A stretch of 64,000 bases of DNA, from positions 12,440,318 to 12,504,317 of the forward strand of contig NC_058506.1 of NCBI RefSeq assembly GCF_020382885.2, written 5' to 3'. Source of the DNA: Scatophagus argus (Eukaryota > Chordata > Actinopteri > Scatophagidae). A program made the translations under genes and the position numbers. Shown piece by piece: positions 12,138 to 45,739 of the stretch (position 1 is the first letter of the stretch; every line of letters starts with the position of its first letter). The notes under the pieces are model-generated. The model was not told where the DNA came from and did no database searches. It worked only from the letters and a program-made list of their open reading frames with translations.

Positions 12138-14186
12138 TCATCTCGGCCCCCATTTGATGTTGGTGAGGCCCTGAAACTGTTTCTTGAGGGCTTGTCTGTC
12201 TGACCACTCAGAGTCCAGGTAGCTATCATCATCTGCCTCCTCCAGTTTCTGAAAATGTCACCGAAAGAAGGTTAGACAGGCACACTTAGGAACGTGTGTT
12301 TTATCGCGTGCAAGTATTTTCTTAGCCTTCCCTCACCTTGAGTTCCTCCTGCCTCCTGTGGTAATGCATCATCATCTGTTTCTGCTGCTCATCAGTGATC
12401 GGAGGCTCTCTCGCTGGTGCCCCCTGTCCTTTCTGAAGGGAATGACAACAACTTACTCAACAGATACTCTCAGGCCCGACAGACGCACTGGCTGTCACAT
12501 ACCCACAAAAACAGTCACAACAGACTGGTTGAAACAGCTCTCACCTTTTGGATTTTAACCACAAGCTTTGTCTTTTCATTCTTTCCGATGTAGTCTTGGA
12601 GTTTTTTCCCTCTCTGCATTTCTTTGGCAGCCCACCACAGCTGGCACTCGTCCTCTGTAATCACCTGCAGAGACGCCTGGGGTTTGCAGACAGATGGAAA
12701 GGGCAGATGCAGCGGAAAGGAGAGATTACCAAGGACATAGCGAAGACAGTCGCCTCCAAATGTACCAAGCAATTATTAACTCAAGTAACTTGCCATTGCA
12801 GCTAACTCTGATTACTGAAAAAGATTAGGCTGGTTACCTGTGTCCCTGAAAGGTCTTCTCGATCCTCAAACTCCATCCTGATAAGGTCGTGAGGAGGCAA
12901 CCCCATGGGATACACGATCGTGACCGCACCCCTTAGCTGATCCAGGGCTTCTTTTATCATCTCCATGGTGACGCAAACATTAGCTTGAGCTTGTTTCTGA
13001 AAGATGAAGAGAAAGACAGCATGAATCTCAAGCACTGAACTTTGATGAATGAGACAATATATGATTTAGTGTTTACACTATTACTCACTTTGGAGATCAG
13101 TGCCTTTGCCTCCTCCACCGTTCTCATCAGCACCTCTTTCATTTTATCATTTGGAGCTGGTGGAAGGCAAAGAGATGGATTGTCAGGTTACAGTGTGTTT
13201 TTCCTCTTTCTTTTTCCCATGCTTGGGTAGAAAAAAAAATGTCCACTGCTAAAACAAATGTCATCAAAAGAAATGCTTGGCAACTTAACCTCCTCACACC
13301 TTTTACAGTGATATATCTCTATGTTACCCATAATACAGATGCCTAATCAACTAGGACAAGAAAATTACATATGCGACTGCAGAATTTGCAGTTCACAAGG
13401 GGGATCTGATATTAGATCTATAAGATCGATCTATAAGAAGCGACTGTCAAAAAGGACCACTGAAATGTAAAGGTCTTCCTGACAACTTTAAACATTCATT
13501 TAGGATTATTTTCTTGTTTACCTATGTAACCTGAGGTCAACAGTCATGGTCTTACCGTGTCCATTCCTCCTCCCAATCTCATCCTTCTTAAATACCGCCC
13601 CCCCACTGGGCACACACTTGTCTTCCCATTCATCCTTCAGCTTCAGCTCTTCAATCTGCTCCTCTGTCAACCCCTGCATGTTGGGTGGTAGCGTGACACC
13701 GTGGTCTGCCAGCTCTGGGATTTCTGAGGAAACAAAGGAAACAAAGTCTATATCACTGTATTCTCCTGGATTGAAACATCCTATTTACTAGATCTCAAAG
13801 ATACAGGTACAGGTAAAATACAGGGGTAGTGCTGAAACGTTTTCACCTGAACAACGCTGATCACTAACTTGAGAATAAAAACACTTAAATGTGAAGAGTT
13901 ACTTGTTTGCCTCTGCTTAATAACTCCTAGTGGTGCCTTGCTAGCAAGCGATTATAGAGTTTAAATGGAAGCAAATCAAGAGGCGTGAGTGCAGTCTCCT
14001 CATCCTTACACAGTGTGTACAGTAAGCACAGATTGTGTCATTTTCACCTGAACATATTCTGTCCACTTTGAGTCTCCCGTTGTAGATGGCTGTAATTTGT
14101 TGGATCACCGTCTCCAGCAGTGCGTCCACAGTGGTGTTGAAAAGAAACTCACTTTCGTTTCCACGTTTCACATGCAGCTGCACCAT
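12138..14186 (-). CDS. cfap298: cilia and flagella associated protein 298 (Kurly)
   Basis: CFAP298 (human C21orf59, zebrafish kurly) is a cytoplasmic factor needed to assemble outer dynein arms and for cilia motility and polarity; human mutations cause primary ciliary dyskinesia. Seven exons in transcript order: 14186-14048, 13723-13556, 13156-13089, 12996-12838, 12676-12545, 12432-12337 and 12248-12138, ending in TGA. All have GT-AG borders and phases that join. The product is 290 residues, exactly the human length. Conserved stretches include the start MVQLHVKRG, YNGRLKVDR, PPNMQGLTEEQIEELKLKDEW, MEMIKEALDQLRGAV, YPMGLPPHDLIRMEF and YIGKNEKTK. It also keeps the C-terminal NIKWGPR. The frame is intact. 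It reads toward eva1c and away from synj1, whose 3' end lies about 0.9 kb upstream. A good X-box is 147 bases upstream of the start codon. Confidence 0.97.
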
Positions 14187-14332
14187 CTTGCAAAATAGTT
14201 CACTGGCCGCTTACGCGCTAAAGGGGATGGTTAAGACCACACTTTGAATGGGACTTTGTTGTCGAATAAACACGCAACAACACAAAGATGTGTCCGTGTA
14301 AAAGCAGCTCACAGAGTCTTCAGGAAAACAGT

Positions 14333-14346
14333 GTAACCATAGCAAC
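14333..14346. promoter_or_regulatory. RFX X-box upstream of cfap298
   Basis: GTAACC-AT-AGCAAC fits the RFX consensus GTNRCC-N(0-3)-RGYAAC at every position, 147 bases upstream of the cfap298 ATG. RFX factors drive ciliary genes through such sites in the proximal promoter. The match is read directly from the sequence; occupancy is inferred. Confidence 0.75.
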
Positions 14347-14504
14347 AGTCTCGCGCGGACGATTCCAGAAAACACCAAGCTAGCTTTCAATAAGCTAGCT
14401 TATTTAGCTAGCTCTTTATATTGACTCTCTGAAGTGACTGAAAACGGTAAAACTCGCCTTTGCGGTAAAATCAACAAACTACACTGTTCAGACTGAGCTC
14501 ACAC

Positions 14505-14513
14505 TTTGTTTAC
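14505..14513 (-). promoter_or_regulatory. forkhead-like site (GTAAACAAA) upstream of cfap298
   Basis: On the minus strand the sequence is GTAAACAAA, which fits the forkhead core RYAAAYA. It lies about 160 bases beyond the X-box. FOXJ1, the motile-cilia master regulator, recognises this type of core and cooperates with RFX. A 7-9 base core is common by chance, so this call depends on the context. Confidence 0.4.
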
Positions 14514-14519
14514 AACTGG

Positions 14520-15105
14520 TGACATTATTAGCTCCAACGAGGATACCACGACAATCCGCCAGTCTACATGCTACTTCTTCGTGTGAACCTTTTACAGCAG
14601 GATACATTCATTTAAGAGATACTACTGCCCTCTAATGGCAAATAATGGTAACACTGTGTCTCAAGAAATTAATAGTATTTTGATTGCGGCCCATAGGATA
14701 CAACTCAGTAGGAAGTCATTTTTGTACTGTATAATATTATGATAATATGTGACACTCCATAGGGAGGTGAGCCCTTCTCAAAGGCACTCAGAAGATATAT
14801 CTACAGCTGCTATATCAACAGACAAGAGGAGAGTTCAACGACTTGCCTAAATATCTACTTATTTGAATTAATGAAATGAAATAAAATGAAGGAAAATAAG
14901 AACCAGTGCAATGCAGCACCAACTAGCTATAAGAAAGGAAGAAAGAAAGATAAGTTGGCCATCATCATGATTATGTTTCTAAAATGTTGAAACAATAATG
15001 TGCTCTCAGTAATATTTAGGTTGGCATTCTATTCACATGAGCATTATGATATCTCAGGGAAAACTGGCTATGATATAAGTCTTTATACAAAAAAAGAAAA
15101 AAAAA
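14520..15105. other. intergenic, cfap298 promoter to synj1 3' end
   Basis: AT-rich sequence with a short GAAA/GAAG-rich stretch near 14,935-14,950. No gene or mobile element was recognised. Confidence 0.6.
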
Positions 15106-15131
15106 TAGGCAGACAATCAGGTAAATTTACG

Positions 15132-15137
15132 TTTATT
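15132..15137 (-). terminator. synj1 polyadenylation signal (AATAAA on minus strand)
   Basis: TTTATT on the plus strand is the only canonical minus-strand AATAAA that I found between the synj1 stop and cfap298. It would give a 3' UTR of about 2.7 kb, ending near 15,105-15,120. Confidence 0.55.
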
Positions 15138-17795
15138 TTTGCATACATACAACGTAAACTGCTTCATACATAAATGTGCAATCAGCTATGCACTTAAAAT
15201 ATGGAACATTGGATATTAACATGAATCACAGCTTCATGTTTTCTCTTTAATACATACAGAATATGTTCAACAACACAGACTCTTATTTACTATGGATTAT
15301 AGCCATAAAAACAGACACCAACCTCACAAAAGGAGCAATTTGTTTCCTATAAAACCTCATCTTGAACATGACATGACACAAAGCGCTGGCTAGTCACCTA
15401 CTTTTAATGCAGATACTGTATCTACTGCACACATTTGGATAACACAATAAATGCATTTTAGAGATGACAACAACATGTAAGCAAAGGCAACCCAATATGC
15501 TTGCTTACACAGAGAGCTTTCAGTCCAGTGGATGAAGATTATTTTTTTTCCTGCATTTTACATGGTGATTAAACGAGGCGCAGAAGCGTCAGTTAGCTGG
15601 TACTTTCTTGGGTCAGATGTTTTATCCTCAATGAACCATCAAAATGCTTTAAAGACATTACTGCCAGTTACATAATTTCTGACAGCTGGGGGGAAAACAA
15701 CACCTGATAGACTGACACAGTCGGCATGTGTCCTGTTAGGGAGGGCTGTACTCTCACTGATCCTTTAGCAAAACTATTGCTTGTCATTACTGTCAACATT
15801 TATGCCGACCTGTACAACTCAACAGAAGTGAAAGAGTGAAGCAGGTAGGAGAAGGGAAAAATACTGACAAATCACCTCTGACAACACCCCCCCCACCCAT
15901 ACACACACACACACACACACACACCTCATGACTGAAATCAGCTCAACTAGAGGAAACAGATGTGGGTTAGATATCACAGGTGGATCTGCACACGCTAAGG
16001 AGAGTCTGACACCCAACTGACAAATCGCACAACTGCCTGGAATGTGGGCCACACTGTGCCTGGAAAGGACACAACAAACAACCACAAATCTGGTGACGCA
16101 TTTTGGTCCGAGAGGCGCTGCTACTGGGGAATTCTTCCTCAGGTGGGTGGGTGCTTGGTGGAAACAAAAGAAAGAGGAGGAGAGAGTCCTCTGTCTTGTA
16201 TTTCTAACATTTTCGCACACAAAGCTGCCAGTCCACAGCAAGTGAGCGAGTGAATACAGTGTGACTTCAGGACCTGTAAGCAAATGTGCTGTGCGAAGAC
16301 TTCCTCTGGGGAGGAAAAAAAAGCTCTGGTTTTCCAGGCTTTACTCTGTACACACACTCACATCCAAACACAAACACCACAACAGACGATAGGCACCTCA
16401 AACACAACACATTACTTCTCACCACAGGATCAACAATAGATTATTTAGAGTAAATGTTCTTAGAAATGAAAAGCCTGACTTTTGCATTAAACAAAAAGTT
16501 GGAAAAAAAAAGTGTCCTCTTGTTACTATGAATGACATGTCCCTGCCGCCATGTCCACATCATCTTCGTACTTACACTACACACATACGTCACACTCTCT
16601 GAATTTCAAACAGCATGGTTAAATGCTTTGGATAAAAATCAAGAAGGATAAAAAAAACTGGAAAGGTCAAAAAGCCCTCTCATCTGTTCCCTCTGTAGAC
16701 TCATCTTTGTCACTCTGCCATCAACAAGAATACAACAAAGAGAGCACACACAGCATTTCAGTGCATATCAGTTACATTGTGCAAACCACTGGTACGGTCA
16801 TCACCAACACACATTTAGCGAGTAGTTTCCATACTGAAAACATACATTTATACATAATCACTATGTATAGGTTCTGATATAGAACTACAAAATATATTTA
16901 GCTAAGCGTACCAGCCCATAGACAAAGATTAATGATGAGTGGAGAGACGACAAAATTATGATGATGAGCATCAGTCCTGCGGCAGTGAACGGTTTTGACT
17001 GTGACACTGACTCGTATTATTCATGTTCACACTGAGGCATCAAGAGGGAGGCAATGACAAAACCCAGTGCAAAATAAAGTACATTCATAATAAAAGCAAG
17101 TGCACAGTATGACTTTTTAAATTTGCACCGCTTAGACACAAAAGAAGAGGAGAAAAAAAAACCCCAAAATGAGTCAAAGCAAATCTCTGACTACCAACGA
17201 CTGCCCCAATTATGAGGGCAAGTGTAAATCCAGCAGTGCATAGCCTTCTACTACATGCCAACTGATGAAACTGGGAAAGTAGAAGATTACCCAACACTCG
17301 GAGAATCCCCTTCTAATGTACATATCAGTAAAAATGATGAGTATGAGCTTAGCGGATGCAAAACTTAACACTGATTCCGGTGAAAGCTTGCAGGCGAATG
17401 CAGAGCGCTGTGCGGCCACACAGACGTGTCTTGATATTGCACAGGTGGTTACACACACTCTTTTGTGTGTAAAGATGTAGGTTATATGACTATTTACTGT
17501 AGACACAGGCACACGTTTGCTGCCATAAACAAAAATAAACGTCAGAACGATTCATATTAAAATAAATGTTGATATCAGGGAACAAGCAAACATCGCTGCG
17601 TGTTTGAAACACATCTTTCGGCTCGTACGCTTCTCGTGTTTCTGCTCGATGTATGAACCCTTTTCCTGTGATTCAGAAGGAGATCGGTCTATACTTCTTA
17701 AATACTGTCTCTTTTGTACAATACACACACACATATACACATTTATCATAGATCTATACATATATGGATATGCCCTTTACATATTAAGAGTGATC
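15138..17795 (-). other. synj1 3' UTR (predicted)
   Basis: Some 2.65 kb of AT-rich sequence between the synj1 stop codon and the only downstream AATAAA. It includes a (CA)12 tract at 15,901-15,924 next to a C-rich run. Open frames here are short and lack recognisable domains. A long 3' UTR is plausible for a neuronally expressed gene, but the extent rests on the single poly(A) signal. Confidence 0.5.
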
Positions 17796-38660
<20,865 letters not shown>

Positions 38661-38694
38661 TGTTGATCGAAGATGAAAAAACCTAGGTTATGAC
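38661..38694 (-). other. synj1 5' UTR portion of the first coding exon
   Basis: A long T-rich tract ending TTTTCAG (plus strand CTGAAAACC followed by an A-run, 38,695-38,720) gives a strong minus-strand acceptor at 38,695. This leaves 34 untranslated bases before the ATG (ACAATGGCA). Confidence 0.7.
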
Positions 38695-39641
38695 CTGAAA
38701 ACCAAAAAAAAAAAAAAAAAGAAAGGAATGACAACAGATCAGATAGGAGACATTCCCAATATGGCACAACATCTGCAATTCGGAGTTTACCAGAGAGCAT
38801 GACGCTCGATTTATTATTGATGGAGAGGTGACGTATGATTTGCTTTTAGGATGCCTGGATCAAACATTGACTCAAATTTTGTACTTCTAACATTGTGACT
38901 GATCCAAATATAAAGAAAAACTAAATGAACATAACTGTGAACCCCATGACTATTTAGGTTTAATCCTTTCCTATCCATTAAAGAAATCCACTATATTATT
39001 AAGCAATAACATTACAATTTCCGTGATTCAGACTGACGATCAAACTTCCATTGCGAAATCAGAAGCCTAACGTACTATCAATTACGGGCACAGATGAGGC
39101 CCACACCTGTGACAAACTAATCTTATTTTTAAACTGGATATTGCAGGTAGCTGGAGATTATGAGGAGCAGGAGCACTGTGGCCGATAACGTTAGGCCGAG
39201 TGCTGTATTATCATCCATCCTGACACCGACAGTCACGACTTTATAGTGCAACTGCAGCAGGCGAAGCTAACGCTAGCGTTTACCCGCCAGCTTACGCTAG
39301 AATTTAGGCGATGGGAAACAAACCAAGAAAATGAGACTTATTCAGTGACAGAGCAAATACACCTTGCTGTTTTTCACCTATCCAACGCTAGCTCACAACG
39401 TTAGCTATGTTATTGAAATTAATCACAGGGATAGCTCTGATTCGCTAGCTGACGTTATTTTGATGTTGCTACTACCTGCATGTCCTCAGGATGATAAACT
39501 GACATTAACTAAAACGTAAATTCGAGTGACTCGAACATGTAAAACATATAAAACTGTGCAAATAATTTAAATTGTTGCTTTAGCTTACAACAGTAAGTAC
39601 GATTTAAATTATAAAGAGGAAGGGCTCGGACTTCGTCTTAC

Positions 39642-39725
39642 CGTCTCCCCCCGCCGGGTTCTTAGTTCGCTGTCACAACACAATCCTTCTTCCCGGTGTG
39701 ATTGCAAAATGGTACATTCCGACGC
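39642..39725 (-). other. synj1 non-coding first exon (predicted)
   Basis: On the minus strand a GC-rich segment (CCCGGCGGGGGGAGACG) ends in a GTAAGA donor with its last exonic base at 39,642. It can splice to the acceptor at 38,695, giving a first intron of about 950 bases. The 5' end at about 39,725 is a guess, because no TATA box or initiator could be fixed. Confidence 0.55.
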
Positions 39726-40080
39726 AAAGCACGCCTACCACACGTTACCGTAATACTTGGACAAATGGTCACTTACATATATAGTGTGAGCTTACGTAAA
39801 AGGGAAAAGGAAGCCTTTAGAATGCGTTAATAAATTATTTTGCAATTAAATTCAATGGACGTCTCTTCCAAGTATTTCAAATACGAGTCCTTTTGCAACG
39901 AAGAGCTTGTTACAGAAAGTCACAGATTGTTCTCATCCGCAGTGCTTACGACTGAGAGTTTCTCCGTCGAATAAACGCAGTCCTGAAAGACCACCGACCA
40001 ATTGGAAATTGTGAGGGGCGGGACCCGGCGTTTCATAATAACTCCTCACTACATATGTGGAAAGCCAGAGCTCCGGCCGA
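39726..40080. promoter_or_regulatory. divergent promoter between synj1 and slc46a3
   Basis: The predicted non-coding first exons of synj1 (-) and slc46a3 (+) lie about 350-400 bases apart, head to head. The gap holds a palindromic CCAATTGG (39,998-40,005), which presents a CCAAT box on both strands, and a GC box GGGGCGGGA (40,015-40,023) within a CpG-rich stretch that reaches 40,080. No TATA box is apparent. This layout is typical of bidirectional housekeeping promoters. Confidence 0.6.
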
Positions 40081-40150
40081 CCTCGTAAACACAATGTTTT
40101 GCTCGGATGTCTTTATTGATTAAAACATGACCCAAGCGACTATCTAAAAG
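40081..40150 (+). other. slc46a3 non-coding first exon (predicted)
   Basis: The sequence CTATCTAAAAG followed by GTGGGT gives a plausible donor at 40,151. The coding exon has a strong acceptor TTTCTTTTTCAG ending at 40,700, so a non-coding first exon is required. The start is approximate. Confidence 0.45.
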
Positions 40151-40722
40151 GTGGGTGTTATATTGCACTTTCTTTTTACCGTAGCTTAAACTATTATTAT
40201 CACCCACTGTGTGTTCGTTAAATATTGAGCTAGCCCTGCTCACCCTTCAGCATATTGTGGTCACAAAAACGAAAAAGTACACTACAGGATTGTCTTGTGT
40301 CAGTTATGTTTTGTCAGAAAACGTTGGATTGGTAATATTTCGCAAAAGGGAAATACTTATAACCAAATAAATATTTCTGGTACGTCTACTTTCACGTACA
40401 CTCCACTTATGACTTGACTCAGTTTTGTGCTATTTAAAGAGGAAAACTGTGGATGTTGGGAGTTTACCATGCACACTGCACCTATATGTTGAATTGGAGG
40501 TTGAAACCTACATAATAATCTTTATGAAGCTCTGAAGTAGTTACATTTTTAAAATCTAGACTGTGCCTGTTACAAAAAGTCTTAATTGTGCTGATATATT
40601 TTCATCAGGTCAACTTCATATTAGTTTAACTGTTTTTTTTAACATTACAACATTATCTATAGTCATGTTAATTTTCTAAATATATTTCTTTCTTTTTCAG
40701 AGAATACTGCAGCCCCCTCAAA

Positions 40723-43700
40723 ATGAAGGGTCTTTTCCTTGTGGAGCCCGTGGTTGCTCTGTACGCTTTCTCCAGTTTTCTCATCTATCCGCTTGTGCAG
40801 CAGTACGTATACCGCAGGCTTTGGCAGCAGCTGACGAACACCACCTATCCCATCTCTGACAACACCTCCAGATGTACAGAAAACAGCAGCAACCAGTCAA
40901 GCTACCATGAGGTTAGTTTTGAACCACTGCATGGAGAAGAACATATATTTAAGTAACTATAGGCATACAGAGTATTCTGAATTAGAAATATTTGGAATGT
41001 ATTGTATTTGATCTTTGTGTTTTTTACGTGTGGTTGACAAGAAATGCCTCACTGACAGAAAAACTCAAGCTTCATAATATAACCTGCTACTGAACAAACA
41101 ATAATACTCTGTACACAGATGCAGTTTATTCCACAGCTGCAGTTTGTGCAGACGCTGTCTGTATCTGTGCTTAACCTTTACTGCCATGACAAAGCATAAA
41201 CTTCTCTATAACCTGCTACTGAACAAACAATAATACTCTGTACACAGATGCAGTTTATTCCACAGCTGCAGTTTGTGCAGACGCTGTCTGTATCTGTGCT
41301 TAACCTTTACTGCCATGACAAAGCATAAACTTCCCTATAACCCTGTCATTGCCCCTATTGCAACAGATAATGTAAAAAGACCTGATTCAGCTTCTGTACC
41401 ATAAGCTGATGTGAAAGAAGACCTATGACTAAAGTTTTCTGTTCTGAACTTGCACGGGCACTGACTGACATATTGCAGTAGCTGCACTTCTGCTAAACAC
41501 TGATAATCTCGTTAAATCGCTTATCAATCCAGTGCACATAATCACTTATTAATTCACACAGTAATTGAGAGTACCATACAGTGCCCATGGTTATACTTTA
41601 TTCATTTATAGAAGAGTGAAACACAAAAGAGAAGTGAGAGTGATCACACACTTTTTCAAAATAGCTACTCCTGCACCTGTTGAACAGTGGAAAGCTTTGT
41701 TCCTTGTTGCCCTGAATAATAAGTGTTTTCATTTTGTGTTGGTTTTGAGACATTAGATAGTTGCTTATCTCTGTTTAACTTGAGATGTTTGCAGGATAGT
41801 TTCCAGTTTGGGGATGGCGACTTTTGCTTTCAGAGGCAACTGATTGCAGGCAGTTCAGTGTCAGTCCAAACCTGATTTTTAGACTTAACTATGGTTTTTT
41901 TGTTTGTTTTCAGGAGGTTCAGAGGCAGGCATCTATCTTCTCCCTTTACACAGAGCTCTTCTCCACAATCCCCTCTTTGGTTGTCACTCTCATGCTTGTG
42001 GCTTATAGTGACCGTGGAGGACGCAAGATCACAATCATAATGCCTCTAATTGGCACGTTGATCTACACCTTATCCTTCCTGGCGGTGTCCTACTTTGAGC
42101 TCAACATTTACTTGCTGATTGGCTCTTCGCTTCTAAGTTCTCTGTTTGGTGGCTTGGGCACGTTCCTGGGGGGCTGTTTTGCCTACATAGCCGACTTGTG
42201 TGAGGATGGTCGCCAGAAGACGCTGCGCATGGCTGGACTGGACATGATGATTGGCCTGTTGTCTGGGGTGGCCTCAATATCAACAGGCTACTTTCTGAGA
42301 GCTGCGGGTTTTAACTGGCCTTTCATAACCTCCGCATTGTGTCAGTGTCTGATCCTACTCTATGCAAGTTTCATCCTAGAAGAGACTGTGAAGGCAGCTC
42401 CCTCTGATGCCTTTATTCTAGACGGGTCTCCTCAGCGCTCAGCCTTGAAACAGATGATCTACGGGGTCTACCATATGTTTGCAGCGGCCAGCCGCAGGCG
42501 TAAAACTGTCTTGGTCCTCCTGATGATCATCTTCACCAGCTTCTCCTTCGCCTATGTGGGTGGGATCTCCTTGATGACACTGTATGAACTCAATGAGCCA
42601 CTGTGCTGGACTGAGATTTTGATTGGCTACGGTGCAGCTCTGTCCACCACTGTGTTTCTGACCAGTTTTGTGGGAGTGTCTGTGCTCACATACTGTGGTG
42701 TGCCACAGCAGCTCCTTGTCCTGATGGGGATCCTGTCCGTCATATCAGGCATGGTCATGGCAGCGTTTACTAAGACCACTTTATTGATGTTTATAGGTGA
42801 GAAAAACATCTTTGACAGCTGTGCTGCTTAAATAAATAATGTAAAGTCATTTTAAATATCTTGTTTGTTGGAAAGACAAGACAAATATGTTCTGTATGTC
42901 AGATATTGGAAATAGTTTGTGAAACTATGCACACAATTTGTTAGGTTTTAAACATGTTTTGTAAGTAATATGCCTCACTGATGACATCACATATGTAAGT
43001 ACATGTTAATATATCTCTTTAAGTTAGCCTTTTCCATTATGCTACATGGAACTTTAGTTTAGCTTTGGTGCTTTATTTAAAAACAAATGCTGTATAAAGG
43101 TATACAACATTGATACAACACATTGAAGCTGCAAAAACTGCAAAGTACACCCTGAAGAGTAATATTAAAATAACATTAAGATAAATACCACAGACTGGTT
43201 CCACAGGTAACTAATTGACAGAACTTACCTTTCCTACTATGTTTACAAGTTGTGGTGATGTTACCATAGTTACAGTATCTCATGTATTTTATTAGATTTT
43301 ACTGTATTCTAAACTGATAAGGCAAGACAATTATGATGTATTATCATTATAGTTTTAATTATACTTTAATTTTCATGCAGCCATTACTCAAGTAAGAGGA
43401 CTGCAATCAGTCACTTTTATAACTGCTTGTTTTTCTGCAGTCATAATGTTAGATAACTGTGGACTATGAATGTACTCTCATAATGATGAATTTCACAGTT
43501 TGATGTGGCTGCATTGCAGTCATCATGCATCATGATGTATAATATGATGGCTGTCTTTTGTTATTTGTTAACCACAGTGAGGGTGCCAATGCTTCTGTCT
43601 ATCATGCCTTTTCCCGTTCTGCGCTCCATGATGTCAAAGATCATCTCAAAGTCTGAACAGGGTGAGTTTGTTAAGTGCTTTACAGAAGGCACAGGACTGT

Positions 43701-45189
43701 GTCTGTGTGTTTCTAGAGTTAGAGTCCGTTGAACAGCTGCCTGCGCCAGTGACTTCATGATGCACTTGAAGGCAAAGCACTCCAAGTTTCTATTCATTAT
43801 AGAGCAAAGGGGAATCATGCAACTAAACTAATGTTAGACAAATCACTTCTTAAATATAGTTATTCTTCTCTCCTGTGTGTGTTTTTGCAGGAGCCCTGTT
43901 TGCCTGTCTTTCCTTTGCGGAGAGCTTAACTAGCAACGTATCGATGGCAGTCTTCAACAGTGTGTATGCTGTTACTGTGGCATGGTACCCCGGCTTCATC
44001 TTCCTGTTGTCTGCAGGACTCTGTGCCATCCCCTTGTTCGTCCTTGGGTAAGTCAGTTGTATGTAGATGTGCTAGTGTAGATGACACAACATTAAAAGAA
44101 CATTCCAGCATTTTTGCAGTTTTTAATATTAAGTGCAGATGTTTTGTATGATTAACGCAATGCAATCATGAATTTTTAAACTAAACTGAAATTATATATG
44201 ATGGCTCTTTCAAAAACAAAGAAATAAAGGGAATGAAACCTGCTATATGTCACGGTGCAAACTAACTTCTTCAGAATTTGTGATATGACATTGTTGAGGT
44301 ATGTAGTATTGTTGTTAGTACATTATGCAATTAAAACAGAGCACATTACATTGTGTAGATATGCTTCAGTGGTGGAGCTGCACTCTGTGGACAGAGTTGC
44401 TTTACCAACGCCTCTTCTTTCTGCTAAGTCATTGTTTACCAGTACCGGTTTTGTGCAACTTGAAAAGAGAAAAGTGGTTTGCTTGATTTGCGCCCTCAGA
44501 AAACAAGTTCCTCATTCCTGCACTGATCACATTCAACTTCCTTCACCAAACTATTTCCTTGTAGTGATGCAAATGTCTGTCACATGCACTGTGTCTTTTC
44601 CTTCTTATTCTGACTAATACAGCACCAGCATTGCCCTGTTATACAGAAAAGGAAGGAAGGCCTTAGAAGGAAACTTGATACACTGTGGTCTTACATGTGT
44701 TTTGTTATGCTGAGTTGACAAAGTAATGCTGCTGAGTCAGTCTGAGAGCTGTGGCGTGAAACATAAAACTCCTTGGGTGAATGCATGCACTGCTTCTTTT
44801 GTTACATGGTGAGTAGTTATAGAATAGCAGAGCCACTGGTTCAGCACTCTCAGTCAAACATCCACTTTTAAGACCATTGTCCCATTTAATAAAAATATTA
44901 AATGCTTCAGGTCGTACTTACATCATTACAACGTGACGTTCCAGTATGTTGTTTGAAATACCTCAGGCAAGATGATGCAGCTGTGTTGAGATGACAGTTT
45001 CCCAGTTCAGTTGAAACTGGTAGAAGAAATAATGTTTCTGTTTTTCTCATATCTGTTTTTCCAAATTTCAGGGTTGTGGGTCTGATAGGAGTGGACGTTC
45101 CCAAAGAGGAAAAAAAGCCAGAGTCTGTCTTCTCAGGAGAGGAGGAACCTGTTGAAGATCAGAACGACAACAGTCCTATTCTTAGCTGA
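40723..45189 (+). CDS. slc46a3: solute carrier family 46 member 3, lysosomal MFS transporter
   Basis: SLC46A3 is a proton-coupled major-facilitator transporter of the lysosomal membrane. The human protein exports catabolites such as maytansine conjugates, and it is related to the folate carrier SLC46A1. Coding exons: 40723-40911, 41914-42796, 43578-43661, 43891-44047 and 45072-45189 (TGA), all in phase, giving 476 residues (human about 461). The N-terminus keeps FLVEP and QQYVYRRLW. The first luminal loop has four N-glycosylation sequons (N39, N47, N54, N57). Twelve hydrophobic segments are expected. The MFS loop 2-3 motif reads SDRGGRK (95-101), and WGACFAYIVD of the human protein corresponds to GGCFAYIADLC. 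PFPVLRSMMSK and VAWYPGFIFLLSAG match SLC46A3 more closely than I recall for A1 or A2. The acidic C-terminal tail is cytosolic. The single large exon 41,914-42,796 holds most of the membrane domain. Confidence 0.92.
41079..41339. repeat. 129-bp tandem duplication in slc46a3 intron
   Basis: Two adjacent copies of a 129-base unit starting ATAACCTGCTACTGAACAAA (about 41,079 and 41,208) are identical except for one T/C difference near the ends, where a third copy begins and fades. The near identity implies a recent duplication. The unit itself resembles nothing I know. Confidence 0.95.
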
Positions 45190-45725
45190 GCCACATGGAC
45201 TGCCAAACCTCACACGCACTTTGTTTATTTTTGTCCGTGGTCATTTATTGTTAGATGCATTTTGCAGTAGTAACCCAGTGGCTCTTGTTGTCTTTTTTAT
45301 TAAGTTAAGTTAATGCAGGTTACAGATTCATCTCTAAGCTTCTGTTGCTGTGGTTGTTTGTGCTATTGAATTTGAAAAGTATGAAGATGCATCAGGGAGT
45401 TGTAGGAAAACAGTAAGGGATGTCAACTGACGTGGATCAGATATAATACGTCTTCAATTAAGAACGCCGTGTGAGCATTCTCAGATTTTGTTTATACCTC
45501 AAAATAGACTGACTGTGACATTGATAATATATTCAAAATGATTTCACAGTTAAAATAAGTAAATAAATAAATAATGCTGAAAATAATAAGGCCTAAAACA
45601 CTGAATTTAATTGAGTTTATTGTCATTACATATAAAAACTTTGTTTAAGTTCAGTGTAAAGGATCACATTCCCTACAATGTTTTTCTATCATGTTGAATC
45701 TATTTATAAATTATGTTTTGTACAA

Positions 45726-45731
45726 AATAAA
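45726..45731 (+). terminator. slc46a3 polyadenylation signal (candidate)
   Basis: AATAAA in ACAAAATAAATAACTC, 537 bases after the stop. An AAATAAATAAATAA cluster at about 45,561 is an earlier alternative. Confidence 0.45.
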
Positions 45732-45739
45732 TAACTCAA

